64,000 bases of DNA from Desulfurobacterium sp. TC5-1 (GCF_000421485.1 NZ_ATXC01000001.1:1295087-1359086), one strand, 5' to 3'; counted from the stretch's first letter, positions 1 to 9,650 are shown. Made by a program: numbers and translations. The notes: generated by a model not told the origin, from the sequence alone.

Positions 1-1
1 C

Positions 2-352
2 CCCGTTAAAAGGGGAAGTTCAGACCTAAAAGCTCTTAAAACTGCTCTTGCTGTCCTTAAAAAAGGTGAACTTCTTGCCATATTCCCTGAAGGAACAAGA
101 GCACCAACCGGAAAGTTTCTAAAGCCCAAAATAGGCGCAGGAATGATAGCTGTAAAGGCAAACGTTCCTGTTGTGCCGTGCTTAATAACCGGTAGTGAGA
201 ACCTTCTTCCAAAAGGGGCAAAATTTTTAAGGCCGGCAAATGTTAAAATCAAGTTTGGAAAACCTTTTAAACTCAACCTTGAAGATAAAAAAGAGAACTA
301 CGTTAAAGCGGCAGACATAATGATGGAAAAGATAAAGGAGCTTGCAGGTTGA
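2..352 (+). CDS. plsC: 1-acyl-sn-glycerol-3-phosphate acyltransferase, C-terminal part
   Basis: The frame is open from the first bases of the window, so the 5' end lies outside. The visible residues include IFPEGTR, the FPEGTR block of the PlsC/LPLAT family that contacts the glycerol-3-phosphate substrate, followed by the block IV-like VPVVPCLI. The enzyme should acylate lysophosphatidic acid at the inner membrane face to make phosphatidic acid. The catalytic HX4D motif would be upstream and is not seen. The TGA stop overlaps the TTG start of ispH (TTGA), which implies translational coupling. Confidence 0.88.
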   Translation, partial: PVKRGSSDLKALKTALAVLKKGELLAIFPEGTRAPTGKFLKPKIGAGMIAVKANVPVVPCLITGSENLLPKGAKFLRPANVKIKFGKPFKLNLEDKKENYVKAADIMMEKIKELAG

Positions 353-1224
353 AAATCGTAATTGCAAACAGTGCCGGCTTCTGCTGGGGTGTTAAAAGAG
401 CGGTTAATATGGCCATTGAAGCTGCAAAAGAAAAGGGCATTGTGTATTCTTTAGGTGAACTTATACACAATCCTCAAGAAATAAAAAGGTTAGAAAACTT
501 AGGGGTAAAAAAGATAGACTCTGTTGATGAAATAATTCCGAAAACAACTGTAATTATAAGGTCCCACGGTGTTCCACCAAAAATTATAGAAGCTTTAAAA
601 GAAAAAAGTGTTGAAATAATTGACGCCACATGCCCATTTGTTAAAGCCATTCAGGATAAAGCTGTCTCTCTTGAAAAAGAGCACTTTCCGGTATGTATCC
701 TTGGAAATAGTAAACATCCAGAAGTAATAGGTATCGCCGGTCACGTAAAAGAGCCCTTAATTCTTGAAACCGTGGAAGATGTCGAAAAGCTTCCTGAAAT
801 GCCAAAGTTAGGTGTTGTATGCCAGACCACTCTTAATTCAGAATTTCTCTCATTAGCAACATCCATCCTTGTTCAAAAGATAAAAGAGATAAAAATTTAC
901 AATACGATATGTAAGGCAACAAAGGTTCGCCAGGAAGAGGCGAGAAAGTTGGCTCATGAAGTTGACCTCATGATAATAATAGGCGGGAAAAATAGCTCAA
1001 ACACAACAAAACTCTACCTCATATCAAAAAAGGTAAACCCAAACAGCTTTCACATCGAATCGGCAGATGAAATAAAAAAAGAATGGTTCGATAATATAAA
1101 CAGTGTAGGAATAACGGCAGGGGCATCCACACCTCAGTGGATCATTGAAGAAGTGGTGGGAAGGGTAGAGACCATTTCCAAAGGGGGACAGGCAGTTGAA
1201 AGAGGATTTTGCAAAACTACTTGA
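349..1224 (+). CDS. ispH: 4-hydroxy-3-methylbut-2-enyl diphosphate reductase
   Basis: IspH (LytB) makes IPP and DMAPP from HMBPP in the last step of the MEP isoprenoid pathway, using a [4Fe-4S] cluster. The three expected cluster cysteines are visible: C12 in NSAGFCWGVKRAV, C95 in IDATCPFVK and C188 in YNTICKATKVRQ. The substrate-binding SHG and TAGAST-type motifs (RSHGVPP, ITAGASTPQWI) are also present. At 291 aa the length is normal. The start is TTG overlapping the plsC stop. The 3' end overlaps rpsA by 29 nt in another frame, a notable arrangement because IspH and S1 are fused in some clostridia. Confidence 0.96.
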   Translation: MKIVIANSAGFCWGVKRAVNMAIEAAKEKGIVYSLGELIHNPQEIKRLENLGVKKIDSVDEIIPKTTVIIRSHGVPPKIIEALKEKSVEIIDATCPFVKAIQDKAVSLEKEHFPVCILGNSKHPEVIGIAGHVKEPLILETVEDVEKLPEMPKLGVVCQTTLNSEFLSLATSILVQKIKEIKIYNTICKATKVRQEEARKLAHEVDLMIIIGGKNSSNTTKLYLISKKVNPNSFHIESADEIKKEWFDNINSVGITAGASTPQWIIEEVVGRVETISKGGQAVERGFCKTT

Positions 1225-2218
1225 AGAATATTTTGAGAAGAGGGAAAAGAAAAACGACATAATAGAAGGAACAGTAATAAAAATAAACGGGAAAGACGTC
1301 TTCGTGGATTATGGGGGGAAGTCTGAAGGCATAGTGCCGGCAGATGAATTCGACAAAATACCCGCTGTTGGCGACAAGGTTGAGGTTTGTATCGTAGAAC
1401 CTGAAACGGAAGACGGCTATGCCCTTTTATCCGTTTCAACTGTAAGGACACTTAAAAAGTGGGAAGAAACGGCCAATAGACTTGAAAAAGAAAAAATTGT
1501 TGAAGGAACAATAAGGCAGAGAGTAAGAGGCGGGTACAAGGTTGATATAGGAAACGGTATATTTGCATTCCTTCCCCTTTCTCAGGTAGATATTATCCCG
1601 GTAACAAGGCCGGATAACTGGTTAGAAAGAAAAATAAAAGCAAAAGTTCTTTCTATAGACAGAAAAAGACAGAGCATCGTCATATCAAGAAGGCAGCTTA
1701 TAGAAGAAGAAAGGGCGAAAAAACGAAAGGAAATTATCGCACATTTAAAAGAAGGGAACATTGCTGAAGGAACGGTTAAAAATATTGTAGATTTCGGAAT
1801 ATTCGTCGATGTTAACGGTGTCGACGGTCTTATACATAAAAGCGACATTTCCTGGTCAGGCTTAAAATCACCCTTTGAAGTAACCTCAATAGGAAAAAAA
1901 ATAAAGGTAAAAATTATAAAAATAGACAGAGAGAAAGAGCGGTTATTCCTCTCTATTAAACGTTTAACAGAAGACCCTTTTGAAAGAATAGACGAAATTA
2001 TCAAACCGGGACAAACGGTAAAAGGAAAGGTTGTCAGAATCTCATCAAAAGGTATATTTATTGAACTACCGGAAGACATAGCCGGTTTTGTTCCTATAGA
2101 ATCACTAAAAGGACGAAGGCTCCGTGAAAAGAAAACATACACATTTACGGTAGAAAGGATAGACGCAGACAAGAGGAGAGTTATACTGACATGCCAGGAA
2201 AAAGAACACCGGAAATAA
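1196..2218 (+). CDS. rpsA: 30S ribosomal protein S1 (four S1 domains)
   Basis: The protein is an S1-domain RNA-binding protein of 340 aa with four OB-fold S1 repeats at about residues 23-82, 101-167, 189-258 and 272-335, each with the (E/K)GxVxxI...GxFVxxx signature. It should help recruit mRNA to the 30S subunit. Proteobacterial S1 has six repeats, so this is a short form. The proposed TTG start follows a GGGGG ribosome-binding site inside the end of ispH. The gene overlaps ispH by 29 nt and smpB by 28 nt, so ispH, rpsA and smpB are probably translated as one coupled unit. Confidence 0.9.
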   Translation: MKEDFAKLLEEYFEKREKKNDIIEGTVIKINGKDVFVDYGGKSEGIVPADEFDKIPAVGDKVEVCIVEPETEDGYALLSVSTVRTLKKWEETANRLEKEKIVEGTIRQRVRGGYKVDIGNGIFAFLPLSQVDIIPVTRPDNWLERKIKAKVLSIDRKRQSIVISRRQLIEEERAKKRKEIIAHLKEGNIAEGTVKNIVDFGIFVDVNGVDGLIHKSDISWSGLKSPFEVTSIGKKIKVKIIKIDREKERLFLSIKRLTEDPFERIDEIIKPGQTVKGKVVRISSKGIFIELPEDIAGFVPIESLKGRRLREKKTYTFTVERIDADKRRVILTCQEKEHRK

Positions 2219-2652
2219 AAAATAAGAAGGCTTTTTACGACTATGAAATACTTGAAAAGTATGAAGCCGGTATAGAACTGAAAGGAACAGAGGTAAAATC
2301 TCTGAGAGAAGGAAAAGCAAACCTTAGAGACTCCTTCGTCAGGATAGACAATAACGAAGCTTACCTCTTTAATGCATACATAGCCCCCTACACCCACGGG
2401 AATTTATTCAACCACGAACCTACAAGGCGAAGAAAGCTGCTGCTCCACAAAAGAGAAATAAAGAGACTTTTGGGAAAATCGCAGGAAAAGGGACTCACCA
2501 TTGTTCCTCTTAGAATGTACTTTAATAAAAGAGGTAAGGTAAAAGTAGAAATTGCCCTTGCTAAAGGTAAAAAGCTCTACGACAAACGGGAAACAATAAA
2601 GAAAAGGGAACAGGAAAGAGAAGCACAGAAGGCGCTAAAATACTGGAGATAA
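2191..2652 (+). CDS. smpB: SsrA-binding protein SmpB
   Basis: SmpB binds tmRNA and delivers it to stalled ribosomes for trans-translation. The 153-aa sequence carries the family hallmarks GIELKGTEVKSLREGKANL and DSFVRI, then NAYIAPYTHGN, and the basic C-terminal tail (KKLYDKRETIKKRE), which occupies the mRNA channel on the stalled ribosome. Length is normal. It overlaps the end of rpsA by 28 nt and is followed two bases later by the flavin reductase-like gene. No tmRNA gene is seen nearby. Confidence 0.97.
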   Translation: MPGKRTPEIKNKKAFYDYEILEKYEAGIELKGTEVKSLREGKANLRDSFVRIDNNEAYLFNAYIAPYTHGNLFNHEPTRRRKLLLHKREIKRLLGKSQEKGLTIVPLRMYFNKRGKVKVEIALAKGKKLYDKRETIKKREQEREAQKALKYWR

Positions 2653-2653
2653 G

Positions 2654-3229
2654 ATGAAAGTCGTTGACGTAAGCAAAGGCAAGCAGAGAGAAATAAGCAA
2701 ACTCATATTCAATACCGTAGTACCAAGACCTATAGCGTGGATAACGACCGTTTCTGCTGATGGTATCGTAAATCTTGCACCTTTTAGTTTCTACAACGCT
2801 ATAACAACAAAACCACCTCTCCTTTTTGTATCTATTGGAAAGAGAAAAGATGGCACAGAAAAAGACACAGTCAGGAACATAAAAGAGACGGGAGAGTTCG
2901 TTATAAACGTCGTAACAGAAACTTTTTTAGAAGAGATGGTTAAAACGGGAGAAGATCTACCGCCAGAAGAGAGTGAAGTAGAAAAGTTCAACATAGAAAC
3001 CGTTCCATCAACAAAAGTTAAGCCGCCTATCGTTAAAGGTGTACCAGCAGCTTTTGAGTGCATACTTAAAGAGATTCTTGAAATTGGCGATACGCCGATG
3101 AACGTTGTTATCGGTGAAGTGGTAGCAATACACTATATTGAAGAGATTATCAACTCCTCTAAAGGAATAGTCGGAAGGTTGGGCGGAAAAAGGTACACCA
3201 TAATCAGCGATGAAGTAGAGCTTCGTTAG
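2654..3229 (+). CDS. flavin reductase-like FMN-binding split-barrel protein
   Basis: The 191-aa sequence begins with the split-barrel flavin-binding pattern of the flavin reductase domain family (VVPRPIAWITTVS, LAPFSFYNAITTKPPLLFVSI), and the later GEFVINVV and IVIGEVVAIH strands fit the same fold. The protein should bind FMN; members reduce flavin with NAD(P)H or have unknown substrates. GGAG lies six bases before the ATG. It is the last gene of the plus-strand group and its 3' end overlaps the convergent sulfotransferase-like gene by 26 nt. The exact reaction cannot be told from sequence. Confidence 0.85.
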   Translation: MKVVDVSKGKQREISKLIFNTVVPRPIAWITTVSADGIVNLAPFSFYNAITTKPPLLFVSIGKRKDGTEKDTVRNIKETGEFVINVVTETFLEEMVKTGEDLPPEESEVEKFNIETVPSTKVKPPIVKGVPAAFECILKEILEIGDTPMNVVIGEVVAIHYIEEIINSSKGIVGRLGGKRYTIISDEVELR

Positions 3230-4019
3230 AGGTTTTCACGTACTCAACGCACTTTTCCCAATCCTCTTTGAAAAACTCTCTCACCTCATTCAGCTTTTCC
3301 TTTTCCGGCATAAAATCAACGTCCGGAACAAACCTATCAGGAATATACTTTGCAAGGTACAGGATAGGATACCTTATCGGATAAACAAAGAGATACTTTT
3401 TAAGCTTACTATCACCGGGAATAAGGTTAATGTATCTTGAAACAGCATATATAAACTTAAGCTGCTTTTCATTATAGGATGCATGTTTTTTTGAAAACCT
3501 TATCTTTTCTTTGTCGTACGCCGTGCCTGTATAGGCAGCTATCTTATCAAGAAAACTTTCAGGATTACTTCTCAATTCATCGTAGAGAAGAACAAGAGGT
3601 TTTCTTGTAAAATGGCTTTCAAGAAACTTTATCTTTTCATAAAAAAGCATGTGTTTTATTCTAAAAAATCCCGTATTGTTGAGGTTAAAAAACTCGTCAA
3701 AAGAAAATCTGTGACCGTTCTTTATAAACCGTTTATACTGAGAAAGAATCCACTCATCGTGTCTTCTGATAACCATAATGGCACCGGTATCTGGAAAGTC
3801 TGCCGAAAACCACTCTACCTCTTTTTCAAATTGACGGTCAAATTCTCTGGAAACTAAAAACTTCCCGCTTCCCGCACGCTTTATTATCTCTTTGCTCTTT
3901 TTGTAACGGGTCATATGTATATAATTGATGCCTTTCAGTGCAGGAAAGAAAACAAACTGAAGATACTTTGAACCTGTTTTTCCAAGACCAACGTGAAAAT
4001 AGACTTCAACCATAAACAA
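3204..4019 (-). CDS. sulfotransferase-like protein
   Basis: The N-terminus VYFHVGLGKTGSKYLQ resembles the 5'-phosphosulfate-binding loop of PAPS-dependent sulfotransferases (GxxKTGTT-like). A second block, AIMVIRRHDEWILSQYKRF, matches the 3'-phosphate-binding region where an Arg and Ser contact PAPS. The rest of the 271 aa is basic and aromatic-rich with no signal peptide. It would transfer sulfate to a carbohydrate or other acceptor, but the acceptor is not predictable. It is the last gene of the minus-strand run after hisF (4-nt gap). Confidence 0.65.
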   Translation of the reverse strand: MFMVEVYFHVGLGKTGSKYLQFVFFPALKGINYIHMTRYKKSKEIIKRAGSGKFLVSREFDRQFEKEVEWFSADFPDTGAIMVIRRHDEWILSQYKRFIKNGHRFSFDEFFNLNNTGFFRIKHMLFYEKIKFLESHFTRKPLVLLYDELRSNPESFLDKIAAYTGTAYDKEKIRFSKKHASYNEKQLKFIYAVSRYINLIPGDSKLKKYLFVYPIRYPILYLAKYIPDRFVPDVDFMPEKEKLNEVREFFKEDWEKCVEYVKTSNEALLHR

Positions 4020-4023
4020 CTCC

Positions 4024-4779
4024 TTAAAGCCTGACCGTTACACCTCTTTTCTTTAGATACTCTTTCAATTCTCTTATAGTCATCTCTTTAAAGTGAAAGA
4101 CAGAAGCAGCCAAAACAGCGTCCGCCTTACCCTTAACAAGCCCTTCGTAAAAGTGTTCCTTCGTTCCTGCTCCACCGGAAGCTATAACAGGAACAGAAAC
4201 GGCATCTGAAATTGCCCTCGTTAACTCTATATCGTAACCGGCCTTCGTTCCATCCCTATCCATAGAGGTTAAAAGAATCTCACCAGCCCCAAGATCAACA
4301 ACCCTTTTAGCCCACTCAACAGCGTCAATGCCTGTCGGCGTTCTTCCGCCGTGAATGTAAACCTCCCAGGAATCGCCACTTCTCCTTGCATCTATTGCAA
4401 CAACGATACATTGAGAACCAAAAATCCTCGCCCCTTCAGAGATAAGTTCCGGATTTTTAACGGCTGCCGTGTTTATAGAAACCTTATCGGCACCGGCGTT
4501 CAGCAAATTCCTTATATCCTCCACAGTTCTTACACCACCACCAACGGTAAGAGGCATAAAGACGCATTCTGCCGTTCGCCTGACAACATCTATCATTATG
4601 GATCTTTTCTCGTAACTTGCCGTTATATCAAGAAATACAAGCTCATCAGCCCCCTGTTCATCGTAAACTTTAGCGTTTTCAACAGGGTCACCGGCATCTA
4701 TGAGGTTTACAAAATTGACACCTTTAACAACTCTACCCTCTTTAACATCAAGACAGGGAATAATTCTTTTGGCAAGCAT
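4024..4779 (-). CDS. hisF: imidazole glycerol phosphate synthase subunit HisF
   Basis: HisF is the (beta/alpha)8 cyclase subunit that combines PRFAR with ammonia from HisH to give IGP and AICAR in histidine synthesis. Both catalytic aspartates are visible: D11 in [19 protein letters not shown] and D130 in [10 protein letters not shown]. The phosphate-binding loops (VGGGVRT, ASGGAG) are intact and 251 aa is the standard length. A GAGG site lies five bases before the ATG. No other his genes are in the window, so the pathway is scattered, as in many Aquificota. Confidence 0.98.
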   Translation of the reverse strand: MLAKRIIPCLDVKEGRVVKGVNFVNLIDAGDPVENAKVYDEQGADELVFLDITASYEKRSIMIDVVRRTAECVFMPLTVGGGVRTVEDIRNLLNAGADKVSINTAAVKNPELISEGARIFGSQCIVVAIDARRSGDSWEVYIHGGRTPTGIDAVEWAKRVVDLGAGEILLTSMDRDGTKAGYDIELTRAISDAVSVPVIASGGAGTKEHFYEGLVKGKADAVLAASVFHFKEMTIRELKEYLKKRGVTVRL

Positions 4780-4794
4780 GGCAACCTCACAAAA

Positions 4795-5745
4795 TCAAAG
4801 TGTTTCAAAAAACCACCTGAAAAACGGCTTCTTTATGGGATTTTCAACAGGGAAAATCTCAACCTTTTCACTTCCCTTCAGTATATCCCTTGCCTTCCGG
4901 GTGTAGATTGAATCGGGATACTTTGTTATCAGGGTTTTCAGGGTCTTTTCTCCCTCCTCCCTTTCCATCTCCGCCAGCTTCTGCCAGTTTTCAATATCAT
5001 GAAGAATGATGGAAATTCTTCTATCCCGAACCTTTACTTCCTCATCTGTTTCTGCCTCTGCAAGCTTCTCTTTTTCAGCATCAAGTTGCTCTTTTAAATC
5101 TTCAATTTTCTCCCTCGCCTGAATAGGTATAAAGTACCGGGCCCTGCCTATCAAAAACAGAAGTTTGTCAGGCTCTTCCACATCACTGTAAAGATTTTGA
5201 ACCTCTTCATATCTTTGAAGGGATGCTGTAAACTGGTGAAGCATATCGTAGGTTAACCCTATATAGACTATGTGTTCCGCCAGAATTTTCCTGCATTCTT
5301 TCCTGATCTCTTCCGCCTTTGATCTAAGAGGTGAGTCAGGATAAGTCTCTATAAACGTGTTTATGGCATCTAAAGCTCTCTTTGTAAAGGTTTGATCCCA
5401 CTGAGGACCTTTAACCAACTGAAGGTAACACAGGGAAAGATTAAAAAGTGCCCTGTCAGCGAACTTTGAAGCAGGAAAAAGGTTCAAAAATTCTTTATAC
5501 TCAAGGGCTGCATCGGTGTAGTTACCATTCTTAAAATAAGCATCAGCAAGCATTATCATTGCCTCTTCTTTCTGTGAAGGCGTAAGATCCTTGGAAAGAG
5601 CTTCCTTCAGATTGAGAATCGCTTCTTTCCAATTTTCCGATTTAACAGCTTCTGTTCCTTTATTAAAAAGCTCCTGTCCCGTCTGTACCCGCTTTACACA
5701 GCCAGATATGAGAATAAATGCCAGCAGCGGCAAAATCTTTTTCAC
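4795..5745 (-). CDS. bamD: outer membrane assembly lipoprotein BamD-like (TPR)
   Basis: The GTG start follows AAGGAGG. A lipoprotein signal peptide ends at C16 (FILISGC). Repeated TPR helices follow: ELFNKGTEAVKSENWKEAI, then ADAYFKNGNYTDAALEYKEFL and the FP-x-SKFADRALFNLS pattern typical of BamD. The family works with BamA to insert beta-barrel proteins in the outer membrane. At 316 aa it is longer than E. coli BamD (about 245), with a charged coiled-coil insertion near residues 205-245. It lies nine bases after the RNase G gene. A general TPR lipoprotein is the alternative. Confidence 0.75.
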   Translation of the reverse strand: MKKILPLLAFILISGCVKRVQTGQELFNKGTEAVKSENWKEAILNLKEALSKDLTPSQKEEAMIMLADAYFKNGNYTDAALEYKEFLNLFPASKFADRALFNLSLCYLQLVKGPQWDQTFTKRALDAINTFIETYPDSPLRSKAEEIRKECRKILAEHIVYIGLTYDMLHQFTASLQRYEEVQNLYSDVEEPDKLLFLIGRARYFIPIQAREKIEDLKEQLDAEKEKLAEAETDEEVKVRDRRISIILHDIENWQKLAEMEREEGEKTLKTLITKYPDSIYTRKARDILKGSEKVEIFPVENPIKKPFFRWFFETL

Positions 5746-5754
5746 AACGCCTCC

Positions 5755-7230
5755 TTAATCACTCTTGGCTATCGTATATTTCTCTATGTGGTAATTCTCA
5801 ACCGGTATAACTTTTATTTCTTTGCCGTAAAGCTCCTCTATCCGCTCTATTATATCTTTTTCATCAACCCTCAGCTTTTCCGTTACCAGAGGGTGAGCAT
5901 AAACCTTTATTTTTCGTTTTCCGTTTTCTCTCGATATGAGCAGAAGTTCCCTTTCTATCTCAAAGGCAACCGTATCGGCAGACTTTACTCTTCCCTTCCC
6001 CTCACAGTAGGGGCAAGTCATTGTAAGACTTCTACCAAGACTCTTCTTAACCCTCTTTCGAGTCATTTCAACAAGGCCAAGATCCGACATACTGACAATC
6101 TTTGTTTTTGCCCTATCTTTGGAAAGCTCCTGCTCTAAAACCTCTATAAGCTTCTGCTTGTTCTCTTCAGATTTCATGTCTATGAAATCGATAACAATTA
6201 TCCCGCCAATATCCCTTAATCTTAATTGCCTTGCTATCTCCTTTGCAGCCTTACAGTTAACGTTAAAAGCCGTCTCCTCAAGGTTGCTTGACTTCTTGAA
6301 TTTCCCACTGTTAACATCGATGGAAACAAGGGCTTCCGTCTCATCTATAACTATGTACCCGCCACCGGGAAGATAAACTTTCCTTGAAAGTGCCTTTCCT
6401 ATCGCTTCTTCAACGGGATACTTTTCAAATATTGGCCTATCACTATCGTACAACTTTATCTTATCGGCAAGTTTAGGAATAAAGGCCCTGGCGAAGTTAA
6501 GAGCTCTCCTGTATTCAGGTAGAGAGTCTATAAGAACCTCATCAACATCATCGGTTAAAACGTCCCTTAAAATCTTTGGCACAATTTCAAGATCCTGATA
6601 GAGCAGAAGAGGCGGCGGCTTTTTTTCTATCTTTTTTTCCAGACTGCTCCACACCCTCAAAAGATAAGAGAGGTCTTTCCTTAAATCCTCTTCTGTTGCA
6701 CCTTCTGCAGCCGTTCTCAAAATTATTCCGTAACCTTTTGGAACTATAGATTCTCCTATCTTTTTTAACCGCTCCCTCTCCGCCTCGTCTGTTATCCTGC
6801 GGGATATACCTATCTTCTCTATGGTTGGAAGAAGAATCAAATAATGACCGGGAATGGTAAGGTTTGTGGTAACCCTTGGCCCTTTCGTACCAAGAGGCTC
6901 TTTTGTAACCTGAACAACTATCTCTTGTCCCGGCGATAGAACTTCTTCTATCGGTGGAAGTTCTATCTCATGGTTATCTTCATCAAAAAGTTCATCCTCA
7001 AACTCCCAGCTCACCGCATCTTTAACGTACAGAAAAGCGTTCTTGTAGTGGCCAAGGTCAACAAAAGCTGCCTGAATGGCAGGAAGAATCTTTAAGACCT
7101 TTCCCTTGTATATGTTTCCAACGATACCTCTGCTTCCCTTTCTCTCAACGTAAAACTCAACTAACTGTCCCTCTTCAAGGATAGCTATCCTGACTTCCTT
7201 AGGAAGCGCATTTATAAGTATCTTCTTCAT
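5755..7230 (-). CDS. rng: ribonuclease E/G family endoribonuclease
   Basis: The 491-aa protein has the RNase G layout: an N-terminal S1 domain (about residues 38-110, GNIYKGKVLKILPAIQAAF), the catalytic DNase I-like core with VSIDVNSGK and GGIIVIDFIDM carrying the two metal-binding aspartates, and a CPYCEGKGR zinc-link motif near residue 410. It lacks the long RNase E degradosome tail. The family cleaves single-stranded AU-rich RNA and matures rRNA. Its ATG overlaps the stop of the upstream radical SAM gene (ATGA), a pairing common in many bacteria. Confidence 0.95.
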   Translation of the reverse strand: MKKILINALPKEVRIAILEEGQLVEFYVERKGSRGIVGNIYKGKVLKILPAIQAAFVDLGHYKNAFLYVKDAVSWEFEDELFDEDNHEIELPPIEEVLSPGQEIVVQVTKEPLGTKGPRVTTNLTIPGHYLILLPTIEKIGISRRITDEAERERLKKIGESIVPKGYGIILRTAAEGATEEDLRKDLSYLLRVWSSLEKKIEKKPPPLLLYQDLEIVPKILRDVLTDDVDEVLIDSLPEYRRALNFARAFIPKLADKIKLYDSDRPIFEKYPVEEAIGKALSRKVYLPGGGYIVIDETEALVSIDVNSGKFKKSSNLEETAFNVNCKAAKEIARQLRLRDIGGIIVIDFIDMKSEENKQKLIEVLEQELSKDRAKTKIVSMSDLGLVEMTRKRVKKSLGRSLTMTCPYCEGKGRVKSADTVAFEIERELLLISRENGKRKIKVYAHPLVTEKLRVDEKDIIERIEELYGKEIKVIPVENYHIEKYTIAKSD

Positions 7231-9650
7231 AAGCCCACCACTATCTCTCTTTCAACTGAAACGGATGAAAGGTCCTTCCCTATCCAGAAGAGAAAGTCCT
7301 GTATATTCAGTATTCTCCCGTTAATAACATTGAGGTGCAGTGTTATTATACCTTTACTGACGGAAAAATCGGCCACTAAAGGACTTACCTGTGTTAACTT
7401 TCCCTTCCTGTTTTCAAGCTCCTGTGCCGTCAAAACACTTTTCACAGTATCTACATCAAAATCACCCTCTACTTTATAAACTACCTCCTTCACCTGTTCA
7501 AGAAGAGAGGCTTTCCTTCCAAGGGAAACAACCTTTTTAAACCGCAAACCTTCAGGCAGGACATCGTTAAAGTCAGAGAGTAACTGCTCATCAGGAAGAA
7601 ACTCCCTGTAAAGCTCCACTTCCACGATTTCGTTTTTACTTTCAACACCGGTTGGAATGCCTAAAAGGATTGAAAAACGTGGATGGGGATTAAACTTTCC
7701 CTGATACCTTACCGGAACAGCAAAACGTCTGAATATTCTCGTAAAAACTCTGTTTATATCAAGGAGAGAAAGAAAACGGCTCTTCCCCCTTTTTTCAAAA
7801 AAGAATGCAACCTTTGAAATCAGAGGAAATTCTCTCCTTTCAACAGGTGGAACGGAAAACTCTATTCTCTCCGGTATTGGAAAATCCTTCAGTTTATTCA
7901 CCTCCTCCGGCGTACACGCTCCACAACCGTGACAGCCTACAATCCTGCAGTCAGGCGTTCTCTCCTCTCTATAAGCTTTTTCTCTCTCTTTCAAAAGGAA
8001 CTTCCTGGAAACAACACCCTCTATGAAATCCCAGGGAAGAGGCTTATCAATTGGTCTTTCTGCAATCTCATCCTCCATATTAATTCCCGTCTCCCTAAAA
8101 GCCCTCTCCCAAACATCAAAACGGAAATACTCATCCCAGCTGTCAAGAGAAGCGCCAAGACGGAAAGCAACTTCGATAGCCTCCGCCATCCTTTCATCTC
8201 CCCTCGTTAGAAGGGCCTCCAAAAGGGACATCTCCGGATTGTGAAAACGAAGCCTGAAAGTTTTAGGCGAATACCTCTTAATGTACTCTATCTTCGCCCT
8301 TGCTTCTTCCGTAGAAATAAACCTCTCCCATTGAAATGGTGTGAAAGGCTTTGGAACAAATATGGAAAACCCAGCTGCAAGATGCTTCCTGCCCCTATAC
8401 CTTTTTCCTATCTTGTGAATTTTCCAAAGAAGTTCCGTCAAAGCTTCTATATCTTCATCCGTCTCCGTCGGAAGGCCTATCATAAAGTAAAACTTCAGCT
8501 TACTCCAGCCCCTCTCAAACAGCCCCTCCACAAGCGAGAAAATGTCATCGTCAGAAAGATCCTTGTTTATAACCTTACGTAATCTCTCCGTTGCCGCTTC
8601 CGGAGCTATGGTAAAACTTGACTTCCTTATCTTCATCAACTGTGTCGCAAGGTCTGGATTAAACCCTTTAACCCTCATTGAAGGGAGAGAAAGGCCTATC
8701 ATCTCAGAGTGGCAGAGTTTCATAACGGCAGGAATGAGCTCGTTAAACCTTGAATGATCTGAAATACTAAGAGAGAGGAGAGACGCTTCCTCGTAACCGG
8801 TATTTCTAAATGTCTCATTAACGATGGAAACTATCTCATCCACGCTCCTTTCTCTGTAAGGCCTGTAGGCAAAACCCGCCTGACAGTAGCGGCAACCTCT
8901 GAGGCATCCTCTCATGGCCTCAACAACTATCCTATCGTGAACGGTCTCAACAGATGGAACAACCGGTTTAACAGGGTAAAATTCCCTCGCCAAATTGCGG
9001 AAAACCGCCTTTTTCACAGGTCTTTTCCCAAAAACGGGAACATAGACACCCTCTATCTCTGCAGCCTTCTCCAAGAATTCTTTTTTTGCCAGACCTTTCT
9101 CTTTTTTTTCTCTCATTAAATCGGCAAGTTCCAGCATAACTTTTTCGCCATCACCAATGACAAAAAGGTCAATAAACGGCGAAAGAGGTAAAGGATTTAG
9201 CGCACAGGTACCTCCAGCCTGAATAATGGGGAATTCTTCTACCCTTTCAGAAGCCCTCAATGGAATCTGTGATAACTCAAGCACCTTCAATACGTTGGTA
9301 TAAACAAGCTCCGTGAGAAGGGAAAATCCAATAAAATCATATTCCTTCAAAGGTTTCATAGACTCAAGGGCATAGAGAGGAATACCCCTTTCCTTCAAAA
9401 AGACCTGCATATCCGGCTTTGGCAGATAGACTCTATGACATAAAGCAAAATCGGTAAGGTTGTTAATGACGTGGTAGAGAATTTTTCCTCCGGCATGAGA
9501 CATTCCTATCTCATAAAGGTCTGGATAGCAGAGGACAAATCTAACTGGCCTCTCATTAAAGGAAATATTCGAAAGATTCATCTCAAGTGGAAGGTAAGAG
9601 CCGGGTTTTGAAACCTTAATAAGCGCCTTTTCGAACTCTTCTATGCTCAT
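7227..9650 (-). CDS. TIGR03960-type radical SAM protein fused to a DUF2344 domain
   Basis: This 807-aa protein has an N-terminal cobalamin-binding-like region, a radical SAM core with the CX3CX2C cluster motif at C249, C253 and C256 (RGCLRGCRYCQAGF), and a C-terminal domain from about residue 600 (FFFEKRGKSRFLSLLDINR, then FNPHPRFSILLGIPTGVES) matching the TIGR03936/DUF2344 family. The substrate is unknown; this family sits next to rng in many genomes, which suggests an RNA-linked role. Translation is coupled to rng downstream, and its own ATG overlaps the stop of a possible 24-codon ORF upstream. Confidence 0.9.
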   Translation of the reverse strand: MSIEEFEKALIKVSKPGSYLPLEMNLSNISFNERPVRFVLCYPDLYEIGMSHAGGKILYHVINNLTDFALCHRVYLPKPDMQVFLKERGIPLYALESMKPLKEYDFIGFSLLTELVYTNVLKVLELSQIPLRASERVEEFPIIQAGGTCALNPLPLSPFIDLFVIGDGEKVMLELADLMREKKEKGLAKKEFLEKAAEIEGVYVPVFGKRPVKKAVFRNLAREFYPVKPVVPSVETVHDRIVVEAMRGCLRGCRYCQAGFAYRPYRERSVDEIVSIVNETFRNTGYEEASLLSLSISDHSRFNELIPAVMKLCHSEMIGLSLPSMRVKGFNPDLATQLMKIRKSSFTIAPEAATERLRKVINKDLSDDDIFSLVEGLFERGWSKLKFYFMIGLPTETDEDIEALTELLWKIHKIGKRYRGRKHLAAGFSIFVPKPFTPFQWERFISTEEARAKIEYIKRYSPKTFRLRFHNPEMSLLEALLTRGDERMAEAIEVAFRLGASLDSWDEYFRFDVWERAFRETGINMEDEIAERPIDKPLPWDFIEGVVSRKFLLKEREKAYREERTPDCRIVGCHGCGACTPEEVNKLKDFPIPERIEFSVPPVERREFPLISKVAFFFEKRGKSRFLSLLDINRVFTRIFRRFAVPVRYQGKFNPHPRFSILLGIPTGVESKNEIVEVELYREFLPDEQLLSDFNDVLPEGLRFKKVVSLGRKASLLEQVKEVVYKVEGDFDVDTVKSVLTAQELENRKGKLTQVSPLVADFSVSKGIITLHLNVINGRILNIQDFLFWIGKDLSSVSVEREIVVGL

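Noticed and set aside
1582-2397. Long minus-strand open frame opposite rpsA and smpB
   Set aside because: It is the mirror of two certain genes, its translation is low-complexity Ser/Phe/Ile, and it has no ribosome-binding site.
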